Below are positions 32,402 to 44,145 of a stretch of 64,000 bases of DNA, piece after piece. The translations under genes were made by a program, and so were the position numbers. The notes under the pieces were generated by a model. That model was not told the DNA's origin. It searched no databases and saw only the letters and a list, made by a program, of their open reading frames with translations. How positions within the stretch are numbered: position 1 is the first letter of the stretch; every line of letters starts with the position of its first letter. The stretch lies in contig LLCB01000060.1 of assembly GCA_001414345.1 (NCBI GenBank), positions 62,001 through 126,000 on the forward strand, read 5' to 3'. The DNA comes from Hymenoscyphus infarciens. Its lineage: Eukaryota > Ascomycota > Leotiomycetes > Helotiales > Helotiaceae.

Positions 32402-35400
32402 TCATACGGGGATTCTCTCAATGCTGAAATCATCCCAGAAAAAGGATCCGGTTGGGGGTTCAGCTGTCGTACCAGGATAAGGACAGAGTAGTTCGACTTT
32501 CAAGATCCATTCCGCCTCAACTGGTGAAGTAAATGTGGCAATGTGCTGTGACCAAACCGTTCCCGCAGTCTGAATACCGAGGTCTCTGAAGTATTCGCCT
32601 TCCACCCCAAGGTCAGGAACACCAATATAGTATTGAATACTGCAATCTGTCTTGACAAAATCTTCCCCTGCCTTTGCCCACTGTGTAACAATTAGTTTTG
32701 TTGCATTTTCGACTTGCAGAGTACTTACGACAGAGAAAGAGTAGTCGCTATCTGCACAAACTGTAATACCCTCTTGGCGGAACTTAGCATCATAATTAGT
32801 GCCAGTATACGTGACACTAGCAGATTGTTGCCCTGTGTGTGGCGTATGGGTTGCCCCGGGAACTGCAAAATCGTACGTGACGCCAAGTCCAACGAAAGGC
32901 GCGGGCTCCTTGCTCCAGGGTATAGCGGTCGTCAATTCGAATCCCATATCCAAGCCAGGCGTCTCGCAGGTTTGTGTTCCCTATATAAAGTTAGTTTATA
33001 AAATGATGCAGGCTGGTGCTTGGTATCCATACTGGGTCTTCGGGCGTGTCTGGAGGCTCTGGTGTGCCATCTCCGGGTGGCCCTTGCGGTCCTAATAGCA
33101 ATTTAATTCTGTATTTGAAGCACCCGAATTGAAGTTTTGACTCACCCTGTGGGCCAACAATACCCCTAAGGCAATTTAGTAGCGATTTTCAAGTTAAAAG
33201 CCAGAAGTGGGACTCGTTCCACAGCTCTCCAACTGCAAGGGTAAAACATGGGAAAAGAAAGATCAACTTACTGAGGACCCTATACACGTATTTAGTTAGC
33301 GGTTTGGTCTTTCATCGGAAGTTGAGGAGACGAAGTTACCAACCACCACTGAGTGTAGGTGTCGTGGTGGCTTCCACATTTAGTAAACCAGAGAACCTCA
33401 AAGACAAATCCCCAATCTTCCAAATGGCTTCGCGCAATTGACTGAAATTGTGCGAGGCGATTTGGATTTGACAAAAATCTGGGGTGGCTCTTGCGAGGTT
33501 GATAGTGTGGAGATATAACACCCACGAACTCCCCCACTCATTGGTCTGGCTTTCATATTGCAAGAACAAAATATAAGATTACATACTTCTGGACCGGGGG
33601 GACCTGTGTTTGGATTGTCAGTGACTGATATACCAACCAATGGTAATATTTATATGTATTGCAACATACCTTGCGCGCCACTATAATTATCAGTCGCTCG
33701 ATCATGCGCGGAGAGAGAATGAAGTAGAGAGTTTTCCTCGGGGTCAAGTGACTTACGGTGGTCCCTAGTACTGAGTGTTAGTTCTGAGATATTTAAATGA
33801 GCTCCTATTCAAGATGTTATAAAAGTCTAGGAACGAGAGTTTCGGTCGCTCTACTACGTCATGCCACCGTCGTCATTGATTCAACTAAGAGAATTTCAAA
33901 CTCTTGCTCGAATAGGACAAGAACAATAAGACAATTAGACATCTGATTCTTCTTGCCCCACACGAGTGCTTGATGCGAAGGTGAGCCGCGGTAGAGGTAC
34001 TCTCGCTTATCTCTCAACCAGATATCATTAATGAGAGACTGACTTACCTGGATTCCGGGTGCCCCATCTACTCCATCTTCGCCATCGATCCCAGGTGGGC
34101 CCTTTCAATAGGTTAATGCGAGCTTGGCTTATACACGATGAAAACCTACTTCCGGCCCAGGCGGCCCTATAATTTGGTTTATTAGTTGAGCTTTTGCCTT
34201 GCGATATTCATTTAAACCCACCTGGCTCTCCATCTTCGCCATCGATCCCAGGTGGGCCCTTTCAATAGGTTAATGCGAGCTTGGCTTATACACGATGGAA
34301 ACCTACTGGCGGCCCAGGCGGCCCTATAATTTGGATCAGTAGTTGAGCTTTTGCCTTGTAATGTTCATTTAAACCCACCTTCCTCTCCATCCTCACCATC
34401 GATACCGTCGCTCCCAGGTGGGCCCTTTCAATAGGTTAATGCGAGCTTGGCTTATACACGATGAAAACCTACTGGCGGCCCAGGCGGCCCTATAATTTGG
34501 ATCAGTAGTTGAGCTTTTGCCTTGTGATTGATGTTCATTTAAACCCACCTTCCTCTCCATCCTCACCATCGATGCCATCGTTGCCCTGTTACAAGAGTTT
34601 AGTTTGATTGGTGAGAAGGTGGGGTTGTAAGCAAGAATTCAAAGGCAGCAAAACGCCTAATTCAGCCACACGTAAATGGTCAACTTACAGGTGGTCCCTA
34701 GTAGCCAGAGTTAGCTTCGAGAACTAGTCAATTGAAAAGGAAAATTTGGCTATCTTTCTCCACACCGTGCTCCCTGCTACTTAGCCGATCCTAGACAACT
34801 ATTGCAATTACACAAGCAGGCTTGGAATAATTTAGTGTGGGACCCAAGTCCCAATTCTTTCAAGAACTCTCGTGATATTTCTTCTGTTGTCCGTGATCGT
34901 TTGCAGCAGTGATCGCCAGGTTCTCGCCTAAGAAGCTATGCCTTCCCAAATGGTGTGGCAGACCAACCAACGCATCCAATAGAGCATACTGTGATGGAAT
35001 GAGACACATACCTGAATTCCGGGTGCCCCATCGTTGCCCTGCATTGTCAGTATGTCTTTCAGCTTCCAAAGGAGTTGGGTATCTCAACGGGCGGTCCCTA
35101 TACAGGTTAGCAAAAATAAAATAGATGGGTGGAAACACTCGCTTGTATTCCTGGCGCTCCATCATTGCCCTGTTTTGTCAGCGTTCCTTCGAATTTCCAA
35201 AGAAGTCGATTGTTTATACCGGCGGGCCCTGAGATGTAACATTAGCAAAAAATCCAAAGAACTGAATTACACCAACACCTACTTGTGCTCCTTGTGCTCC
35301 TGGTGTCCCATCTTCTCCGTCCCGACCATCTTCTCCGTCCTGGCCATCGAGCCCGTCCCGACCATCTTCTCCGTCCTGACCATCGAGCCCGTCCTTACCA

Positions 35401-36489
35401 TCTTCTCCGTCCTGACCATCGAGCCCGTCCTTACCATCTTCTCCGTCCTGACCATCGAGCCCGTCCTGGCCGTCCTGGCCGTCCTGACCATCGACCCCGT
35501 CATTTCCCTTTCACAAAATTAGAAAAGAACATTCAAAAATCGACGCAAATTGATAAAACCTTTTCGCCTTTCGGTCCAGGGACACCATCTGTAGAATAAT
35601 TAGCCCGTTATAGTTACTACCAGATGACCGAACAACGACAACTCATTTTCCCCTTTAATGATCGCCGTTATCCTAAAGAGATAAGAGAATGGCACACCGT
35701 TCTCCCAGGAAGATAGAGCAATCGAGCCCGATTATCAAAACCCAGGAAAACGATTTATAGTGCGTTCTCGAGAATTTTTGCTTGCTTACCATATCCTGGA
35801 GGCCCTGTTTGAGACTCGTCAGCCTTGTTAGAAACCAAAAGTCATTACAGAAAAAGTACCTCTGGGACCTGCACTGTGGACGATCTTAGAGTCAGTATTG
35901 CCATTTCCGGAAGTATGTCTGAAAAAATAGGAGAAATCAGGGTTGTATGAGGAGGAAATGAGATATCTGAGGAGATGGTGTCTCAATCCTCCTAAAACAA
36001 CCTGGAGGGAAAAAGGACTGGGAGAAAACTCACACTCCCCCCAACTGATATATATTCAGCCTGCTAAGACCACCGCATATCTGACTCGGGTCGCCAGAGC
36101 AGGGTGAAGCGCAGTCCTGCGGATTGGCGAGTGCGCTTCCTGCTCTGATCGTATTACCGCAGTAGCACTAGTGAGCAAACTTAATAAAATTTCCACTACA
36201 AAAGGCACCTGGGATGCGCTGAAGCACCGGCTCGAGAGGGTCATACCTCTCTGGCATTCTTCACGCCGAAAACTGTGAAGCTTCGGCAAAAATTCGCACA
36301 TTTTTCCAAGGTAAGGTCGTTGTAGTAGGCCATTTTTCCTTGCAAGGCTCTTACTTGGGCGACATCCGTGTAACATCCTTCAGTGGCGAAAGCGTAAACC
36401 GTTGCCTGTGCTGGTGCTGGCATAGGAGAGGCTCGAACGAGAGACGAGAAGCCCAAGAGGGCGGCAGAATAAAAGATTGTGGGCTGCAT
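32402..36489 (-). CDS. Secreted WSC-collagen-like protein, 25 exons
   Basis: Exons (minus, 5' to 3'): 36489-36247, 36167-36034, 35918-35860, 35804-35790, 35588-35560, 35507-35283, 35228-35220, 35169-35143, 35097-35089, 35038-35012, 34697-34689, 34585-34549, 34489-34473, 34424-34379, 34323-34307, 34258-34222, 34166-34150, 34101-34048, 33764-33757, 33680-33670, 33603-33587, 33279-33272, 33165-33146, 33091-33033, 32980-32402. All phases agree: 1,713 nt, 570 residues. Residues 1-20 are a signal peptide. Residues 36-125 are a WSC domain (GCYTD ... CYCGNTI ... CSGDPSQICGG), a Cys-rich glycan-binding module. Residues 143-364 are 74 unbroken Gly-X-Y triplets, rich in GPP, GED and GQD. A Pro-rich linker follows, then a C-terminal 190-residue probable beta-sandwich (unrecognised). 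Likely a cell-wall or surface trimer. The intron at 35,142 is GC-AG; exon 2 could also end a few bases earlier. Confidence 0.85.
34048..34590 (-). repeat. Tandemly duplicated exon pairs of the collagen-like gene
   Basis: Three or four copies of a unit of about 165 bp follow one another. Each holds a long exon (37, 46, 37 or 54 nt), an intron with CCTATTGAAAG at its 3' end, a 17-nt exon and an intron starting GTAGGTTTTCATCG. Intron sequences (AAGCTCGCATTAACC and CAAAAGCTCAACTA-type) are nearly identical between copies, so the duplications are recent and include the introns. Confidence 0.93.
35283..35507 (-). repeat. 36-bp coding repeat in exon 6 (Gly-X-Asp triplets)
   Basis: The 225-nt exon encodes 25 Gly-X-Y triplets, most with Asp in the Y position (GQD, GED, GKD, GLD). 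At DNA level a 36-bp unit (GGTCAGGACGGAGAAGATGG and the next 16 bases) repeats about four times. Unit boundaries respect the Gly-X-Y register. Confidence 0.95.
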
Positions 36490-37347
36490 GACTGCAGAAT
36501 TTTAAGAAGAAACAAAATTAGAAAAGAAGGTGATGAGAGAAAAAGGAGAGTGTGGTCGCTCCAGCGTCGTTGAATAAGTATTCGAGACGAAATGCAAGAG
36601 CGCCATGGCCACACTCCACAGAGGCAAACATTTCGCGTGAGGAATGCGCAAGTGACGGAGACGCGAACTTATTGGGCCGGAGATGCCAAGTTGAGACATT
36701 TTGACCATCAACATTCTTGCACCAAACCACTTGAAAAAGTCGCCAAAAATAAAAAGATAGGCTTGCGCGTATGGCCGTATGGACCCAAGACACTCCTAAA
36801 AATCGTAGCCAAATATCCAGTGCCTGCATATAAAAATTTGCCATAACGAAGTCATTGTTGGCAGAATTCGTTTCGAACAACAGGAATGAATTTTTCAAAC
36901 ACTGAAGGTTGGGATGCCGATCAAAATCCAAACAAGGGATTCGTCCCGTGGGTTGGGACGAGACATCAGACCAGAAAGTTCTATCACGGCTTGAATCATT
37001 CATTGGCTTGGGGGGGAAGAAGATCCATCAAAGTGAGACAATTTTCGATTTAGATGAATTCCAGCAACAGCAAGGGAATATGTTCAAACTCATGCTATGG
37101 TGGGGTTCATTTTCTCAACCGAGACGAACCTCACTCGCACTTCGGTTCACTTGAGTTGTCCCTACGAAGGGGGAAAGTAAGAGTTTCTTTCATTACGAGG
37201 AGACTAGCAATGGCGGATCCTTCCGATTCGAGACGTGAGATAGATGATTATTCCTTCAAAAAAAAAAGACATTCAAACTCCCCTTGCGGAGGACATCAAA
37301 AGCGGCAGTAAAAACCATCGATACTTCTCGTGGTTCTAACTTTCTAG

Positions 37348-37440
37348 GACAATCAAAGTTGATTGCTCCAATTGTCTAGGAGAATTTCAAATTGTTCTAA
37401 TTGTTTAGGACAATTTAGATGGATTGTGCTAGAAGGTTGG
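37348..37440 (+). repeat. Three degenerate units of about 30 bp
   Basis: Units start CTAGGACAATC, CTAGGAGAATT and TTAGGACAATT, each followed by TTGATTG or ATTGTTC and AATTGT. They resemble the 31-bp unit of the family B element (CTAGGAAAATT ... ATTATTCTATAAGA), and a GGAAGGTACGAATC-like edge follows at 37,460. This may be a very old family B copy. Confidence 0.45.
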
Positions 37441-40400
37441 AATAATGAAGGCTAGGGTGGAAGGTACGAATCGAGGTTACTTCCATTTTTAATGTCCATC
37501 GCGAGCCCCCCCCCCCAACACATACCAACCACAACCCAAAAACCAAAGGAAAAATCAGCCTAACAATATCGGTAGCCTATCAAGAAAATCTCCTCGAAAT
37601 ATGAAACTAACCACTCGTTACCAGCATCGCTCACCCCACAATTCGAAATCCCACAATCTCATGACTGAAGAGCAAAAGCCCACCAAAAAGAAAATCAAAC
37701 CAAGAACGATAACAACCAAGACTTGGTGCTCCTTTCCTCTTTTGAGAAGCCCAGTATCAATGCAGGAGAAAAGAGCCGATGTGATAGACCTTGGAAACAC
37801 TGTAACAAAATGGCATTTGCTCTTGAAATATGAGCAATGATCACCCCACAATCCCAAAAATCCCACAACCGAAAACCGAAAGCCTATCGAAAAGAAAACC
37901 AAACGTCCAAACCAACAGGATTCGTGCCGAAAAAACTTGAAAAATACAATATCAATGCAACCAAACCAACAGAAGCAACAAGAAAAAAAAGGTGACGGAA
38001 CCACCGGGAACTTGGCAGTGACATCGTCAGTTCTCAAAGGTGGCGGAGTACCCAAGCCAACCCAACTATCAGGATCGAGAACCAACTGAAGGATTACCCC
38101 ACCACTTTTGGTCCTGATCTTCTTGCTTGGCCCGCACTGGACTCGGTTGGACTAGCGGGGTACAGGAGGGGGCATGTGAAAGGTTAGAGTGGGATGAGGC
38201 TCAGTTCCTCTTGCATGGTTGGGGGTACGTATATGGTATATGTGAGACGGGTTTTTGGGAGGCTACAACGTGACATGGAAGGATTTTTGTTCGTTGGCTG
38301 GGTTGGAGTTTGGTACTAGAGCAGTCAGTGGATTTGTGTTGTTTGGGATGTATAGTAATTTGGGGATTTTGTTGGTTGGACGAGTGATGGGGGGACAGTA
38401 TTGAATGACTCGAGGTGATGACAAGAGGATTATTTTTGGGGATGTTGGAATCGTTGTGTGACATGCTGGCTTTTTACCTCGCTTGAGGGGGTGCATTTGA
38501 GGGGGTTGCATGATGTTTGCATTGTACAGAGGGATGTGGAATCCAGGTACAGCATCTGCCCTTACTCGATCGAGACAATGACGATGCTGTGGGCATCCAC
38601 GGAAGGGTTCGCAGGTATTCAGCCCAACTATGGTAGACACTGATTGGATGGTGGGCCATTGCATGGTGTTTGACAAGAAACCACGTAGCTACAAGGTATC
38701 GTATCTGTACGTACAATCTTGACAATCACCATGACATCTTGTCCGACCTCAACCTCGGCCTCCTCCCCGCAAAAGAGGAAGAAGCCAAAAGAAGATGTGG
38801 AATCAGAACCATCGCATCGCACATCCTCACTCAAAAATGTAACAGCAAAAAAACGAGCAAACAAAAGTACCGGAGATCAGGTTTCAATTCAAACAGTAGG
38901 GGAAGATGAAGCATCTTTGAAGGAAAAAGCAGGAGTCCACGTTTTTCCCAGGATGGAGTGATTGATCTCCTACGAGGGACAGGTTCCTGCATCCGTCAGC
39001 ACGGTAGTAGGCAACTCTGAAGGCTGATTCGCGGATGCCCTCGTGTGAAAGAACAAGGGGGGATTTCGAAACTGGTCCTTAGCTGTTACTCAAGTGCCAA
39101 CGCTTGTTGTTACTCGAGAAGGATGAGGGGAAGCGAGAGAAGAGAAGAAGAGAAGAAGAGAAGAAGAAAAGCAAATCGAAGAACCCAGGAAATAATTAAC
39201 CTTTGATTGCGAGGAGAGGGGAAGACAGAGATTGCACAAAAAGAAATGCATGGGGGTGAACGAGCGCTTATGCTAGCATAAGGGGCACGTCGGATCTCAC
39301 CACATCTATTCCAATCTTTAATTTCCCCTCGTCTAGTGTGTTGTGCGATTGGAGGCGAAATTGGTGGGAGATGGATGGTATTTTAGGGTCTTTCTTTCTC
39401 ATCCGGTGAGAGCTGAATGATTTATTTATGAAGTGGAATAAGGCTTTTGATGCGGGTGGGTTTGTTGTCCCCTCTCTTGGTTTTTCTCGTACCTGCTCAC
39501 GATGAGGCGGGGAGTATTTCGTACATGATCGGTGAAGGACGATGGATGTCTTGGATTTCGCAAGATGGCGATGATCTTCAAGGGCGTAGTGTTTAAAATG
39601 ACCGACCGGATGATAAGGTACTATCCATGGATTATCAATTCTAGGCTTCCATTTTCACGGCTATTTGTTTGATGAGGCTTGGCTGTGAAGCGACGATCCT
39701 TTACTTGGGGGCCTCGATGGAGGTTTTCGGTGTTGACCAGATCCCGAGCGGCTGGAGGTGGACAGATAGAGGTGTACGGAATGGAAGATAGCGATTCGGG
39801 GAATAGAATGTTGGTCAAACATGTGAATGGAATCAGGAAGTCCAGATGAGGGTCCCAGTTACTGGAATTGAGGTTAAATTTCAAGTCTGTAGGGGAACAC
39901 CACGTGCCACCCCCCTCCAGCATGCGGTATGCGGTGCACTCCTCGTATCTTACTGTTTGTCTCTCTCTTGTGGAATCCGGGTTGGTGGTGTTTGATGTTC
40001 ACGACTTAACACTTCTCAGGCTCGGTCGGGTAGGGCTGGACGAGGGTATTCCGAGTAGTCTCGAGTTGCCCTCCAGATTTGATACATTTCGCGAGTAAAA
40101 TGCAGGTAAATTCCGCTTGACGATACGGCTAAAGCGGTAAGATGTTACGATAGGGGTACTGGTGCTAGTATTTTGGTGGATATGAAGCTATTCATGCCAC
40201 GGAAATCGTGCGAAGACACTGCATAGTGTTCCAATCCGCAAACAAATGTTTCTGATGTTTCTTGGAATGGGATACGAATTGAGGGTACGAAATAAGAATC
40301 GACAGAATGGGAGCTTCACAGCCTCGATCACAATGGAACGTCGAGGCGGTGGAGTTGACGCTGTGGAAGCCCAAAAGATCTGGGGAAGTGGACCTATTTC

Positions 40401-40679
40401 AGTGGATAATGCGCTGTAGCGAACTGGGAGCTGGAGGCCTCTCAAGACTGGGCCAACCCTGAGACTGAGCGCTAAAAGGTTGCTGAAAAGGCCGTGTAGA
40501 GGGGAGAAGGGCGCTCGGCAACTGACGTGCGTGCTATTGCGCACTTTTACTGGCATTTGCTCTAGGCTTGTCTTGTCTAGAGTGTCTAGCTAGAAGCAGC
40601 TGGTGATTTTCTATTTTCAACCTCTCCTCTCCTCTCCTCACAACACCAACGGCAACTTGACCAGCTACACCCTCCACCG

Positions 40680-40735
40680 AGCCACCGAGCCACCCAACCA
40701 CCCAACCACCCAACCACCCAACCAACCAACACACT
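40680..40735 (+). repeat. CCAACCAC-type minisatellite
   Basis: About six units of CCAACCAC with flanking GAGCCACC variants in tandem. Confidence 0.9.
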
Positions 40736-41584
40736 CTCCTCGTACAACCATCTGTCTCTTATTAGAAGCACTTTGCTCTCACGGTCTTTTCTCCCGCGGG
40801 TGGTTGTTGTCCGCCTACCGCCGCGTCAACCGGATGCCGTGCTCACTCTTTTTCCACCACCGCCTCCTTCAACACCAACCAACCAACAGTCGACAAACCG
40901 CGAAGCGCATCGCCTGCTTTTGAAGCATCGTGAGCCTCTTTGCTCTCCTCATACGAAGTGGTGTTGTCGTGCCAATGGTGTACAACTTGGTACAAGTATG
41001 GGTTGAGGTGGTGGACTTTGCCCTTATCCGCAGGCTGCTGCACGGCTGACCGTGGATGAGATTGCACTTCCCCAAATCGGACAAAGTTCCTCAAGGCTCA
41101 ATCCTTCTCGCTCTCCTCTGAGAATCCTTCGACCAGGAACTGAAACCGCCCTCCTGCACCAGTTTCGTTCCTGACATGAAGTCACAGGAACCTCTCGTCG
41201 AAGAGATGGGGGCGGCATGCGTGCGGCACGATGAACCTCTCCCCTCAGCCATTGGATTGGGCCTTTTGCTCAGTCAGCGGCTCTCGTCGACCTCAAGACT
41301 CGAGAGCGAGCGTGGAGATGGAGATGAGGGCTCCCCTGATTGCCCTGATCAAGGACATCGGACGAAATGAGGGCCAGGGTCGATGTACGATGACTTCTTC
41401 GGCACGCTTAGTGGTGGTGCGTGGAGAGGGATCTGGTACATCGGGTCTGGAATGAAGGATGAAGTTATTCTCTACCCCCCTTGCAGTCATCCTCCGGGGC
41501 TGCGCCCAGACAAACCTCTCGCGAGAGAACACCAGCAAGAAAAGTGCCAACCCAACGTTGGCCACAGCATGGGAACTTTTACCT

Positions 41585-41605
41585 CCCCCCCCCCCCCCCC
41601 CCCCC
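41585..41605 (+). repeat. 21-C homopolymer
   Basis: An uninterrupted run of 21 cytosines, followed by CCTCCACCCCACCCC. Its length may vary between isolates or be an assembly artefact. Confidence 0.9.
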
Positions 41606-42059
41606 TCCACCCCACCCCGCCATGGCCATGGCCATCAAACCGTGCGTGCCCAGGCTGCCAGCCGTCTAGCCACTCCACTGGGAAATTGTCAAGTCCTCGA
41701 ACTGGCCAGGGTAGATATATCTTTGCGAGTCCATCCTTCCACGTTATCCTTGCTCTCCCACGTCCTCGAAGGATTCCTCCTCCCATACTCTTTTCCTCTC
41801 TCTGTCTCCTATTCTTACTCTTTCTCTCGAATTCTGTCCTCCTTCATCCTCGAAAATAGAACACACTCGTTATTCTTCCCTATTCTTTCTTTTGAAGCGA
41901 CGTTCTGCAATCAAGGTTATCCACCTTGCATCTTGATACATCTTGACAAAACAACATTCATTGGTTCATGTTGGTAAAAATTCAATCGAAAAGGTGTTGG
42001 TCTACTGCTTCCAGGTCTTAGCATTGTCGCCGTGTTATTAGAAAGGATCTCTATTCACA

Positions 42060-44145
42060 ATGGTGTCAACTATTCTGGGGTTAATGGTAGTTTTGGTGGA
42101 GGTGGCAATCGCACAGAAGAATCCAAAGACGGATTTCTGTCGACGATTTGGACAACAAACGACTGTGATCGATCAGAAGTTGTATTTGGACGGAGGACAG
42201 GTCAATTACAACTCGATACAGGCAAACCCTACAAATGTTACGAGTAAGTCCATTACTCAAAAGAATAATAATTGATAGATGGGATGCAGTATGGGGCCCT
42301 GGGACGAATACTGATGGCGCTTTCAGATACCTTTCTCTCATACCATGACTTGACAACGAGTCCAAAGCGAATCGAGATGCCTGAACTATTTGCAAACTTA
42401 TCAAAAAACGCTTCGATTCCTAGTGTCAGTGGTGGAAGTCTCTGGGGCGATGCGGTCAACAAGTATTTTTATCTGTACGGCGGAGACAACTACGCTTCTC
42501 TTCCCACCGCACCGCAAGATGTCTACCGATACGATGTTTTACACGATCAATGGAACACGATGGGGCCACCAACTGGGGATATCAAAAGTGTATCTTGGGG
42601 AGCTGGAGTGGGCGTCTCATCAATTGGACAAGGCTTTGTTTATGGAGGATGGTTGAGCAACCTATCAGTCGCAGGATGGACAGGAGCGCCAATGGCCACC
42701 AACACCCTCGTCAAATACGATATGGACAAGAATCGATGGTCGAATGTTAGCGGTCCAGCTGACGGTATGGGAAGGGCCGAAGGGGTCATGGTATACGTCC
42801 CAGCAAGCGATGATGGGTTACTTGTTCATTTTGGTGGTCTCGATATTGGGCCAAATGGTACCCAAACCGCCAACCCGATGAACACCATTCGTATTCACGA
42901 TATTCGAAGCTCAAAATGGTACACCCAAACAGCAACTGGTGATATCCCACCTAATAGACGACGATTCTGCGCTGATTCGGCTTGGTCTGCTGATCGCACT
43001 TCTTATAACATGTCCGTACCTCTTTCCCGCAGTCGCGAATTTCGTACTGACCTTTTATAGCTACCTTTATGGCGGCCTAGGATTTGACAACAATACTGCC
43101 GGATTTGATGATATGTGGATTTTATCTCTCCCTTCATTCAAATGGGTAAATTATTACAAAGCACCATCTGGTAGCGGCTCACCACATCATTCATTATCAT
43201 GCAACATTGTTAATGGAGGGCAAATGTTGGTGATTGGTGGTACATTTCCAATCAACGATACCTGTGATAGCCCAGAACTTTGGGGTGTTCACAATGCGGA
43301 TATCGGAAAAGTCAGCGGCAAAGCTTGGAATACCTATGATCCCAACATCACTTCTTACAAAGTACCACCTGAGATTATGGGCGTTATTGGGGGCTCGTAA
43401 GTAACTATCTATCGTACATCATTCTGCAAATACTAATTTCAATAGTCCACTTGGAGGAGCTTCCCTGACTAAACCCCCTAACGGATATAACAATGCGGAA
43501 CTAGAGGTTTACTTCCAACAAAACGCCAGCTCCAATGTCCGAACTCCATCGCGTGTCATTCCGAGCGATAAAGGAGGTCCTTCAGGCATCAAATTAGCAC
43601 CTGGTGCAATCGCAGGAATCGCGATCGGTGGCGCAATCCTCATAACTTCCATCGTTGTTGGAGTTTGCTTTTGCCTGCGTCGCAAAAACCAGAACCAGAT
43701 CCCTCTCGGATCATCACCTCGTCCTCAACCAACCACCAAAGCCCTCCCTCAAGTTCCAAAAGAACATCTCAGTCCTCAAAGCCATTACTCACATCCATAT
43801 CGTCAAAAGCCTCAAAGTTCGCACCACTCTCATTACCAACTCCCAACGACGCCTGAACCCGTCGAACTTTACGGCTCTCATTATCGGATGACGGCCGAGT
43901 ACCCGAAAGGCGAGGGATTAGGAATGCAAAAGATGGAAGAAGCACAAGCTGATGCGCCATATCAACACTCCCGCTCACCACCACCACCTGAGCCACATTC
44001 AGCAACCTCACCCAACCCATCGACATTCAGTCGGTCGGGTACCTTTTCCAAGCCAGAACATTATGGGTCTCCTACCTCGATAGCTCCGACTTTCACTACT
44101 ATCGGGAGGAGTTCTAGACCGCCGGAGCAATATTACAGTCCTTAA
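42060..44145 (+). CDS. Kelch-repeat single-pass membrane protein
   Basis: Exons 42,060-42,243, 42,327-43,011, 43,061-43,396 and 43,446-44,145 join in phase to 634 residues. All introns are GT-AG, 49-83 nt. Residues 1-18 are a signal peptide (MVSTILGLMVVLVEVAIA). The ectodomain has kelch-type blades, seen as YLYGGDNY, FVYGGW, LVHFGGLD, YLYGGLGFD and LVIGGTF with Trp about 20 residues later (for example NRWSNVSG). It carries several N-glycosylation motifs. A transmembrane helix covers about 453-476 (APGAIAGIAIGGAILITSIV), followed by basic CLRRKNQ. The cytoplasmic tail of about 150 residues is Pro/Ser/His-rich. The topology is that of fungal surface kelch proteins, possibly involved in polarity or wall sensing; the function is inferred. 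The splice at 43,011 (GTCCGT) was chosen because it alone keeps the kelch blade in frame. Confidence 0.9.

Larger units (their letters stand above)
36490..42059. other. Long intergenic region with simple repeats
   Basis: No gene could be supported in 5.5 kb of GC-balanced sequence. ORFs overlap on both strands and look non-biological. Visible items are a set of three ~30-bp degenerate units at 37,348-37,440, a GAAGA tract at 39,120-39,180, a CCAACCAC array at 40,680-40,735 and a 21-C run at 41,585. A pyrimidine-rich stretch at 41,740-41,870 probably belongs to the promoter or leader of the kelch gene. Confidence 0.55.

Noticed and set aside
32799..33095. Plus-strand frame opposite the last exons of the collagen-like gene
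   Set aside because: Shadow of a spliced minus-strand gene.
36518..37003. 161-codon minus frame upstream of the collagen-like gene
   Set aside because: No recognisable feature; lies in the probable promoter of that gene.
38731..38961. 76-residue basic plus-strand frame (KRKKPKED near its start)
   Set aside because: Looks protein-like at first, but has no splice or family support and ends quickly; too weak to list as a gene.
40188..40556. 122-codon minus frame
   Set aside because: No domain and contradictory frames on the other strand; spacer between genes.
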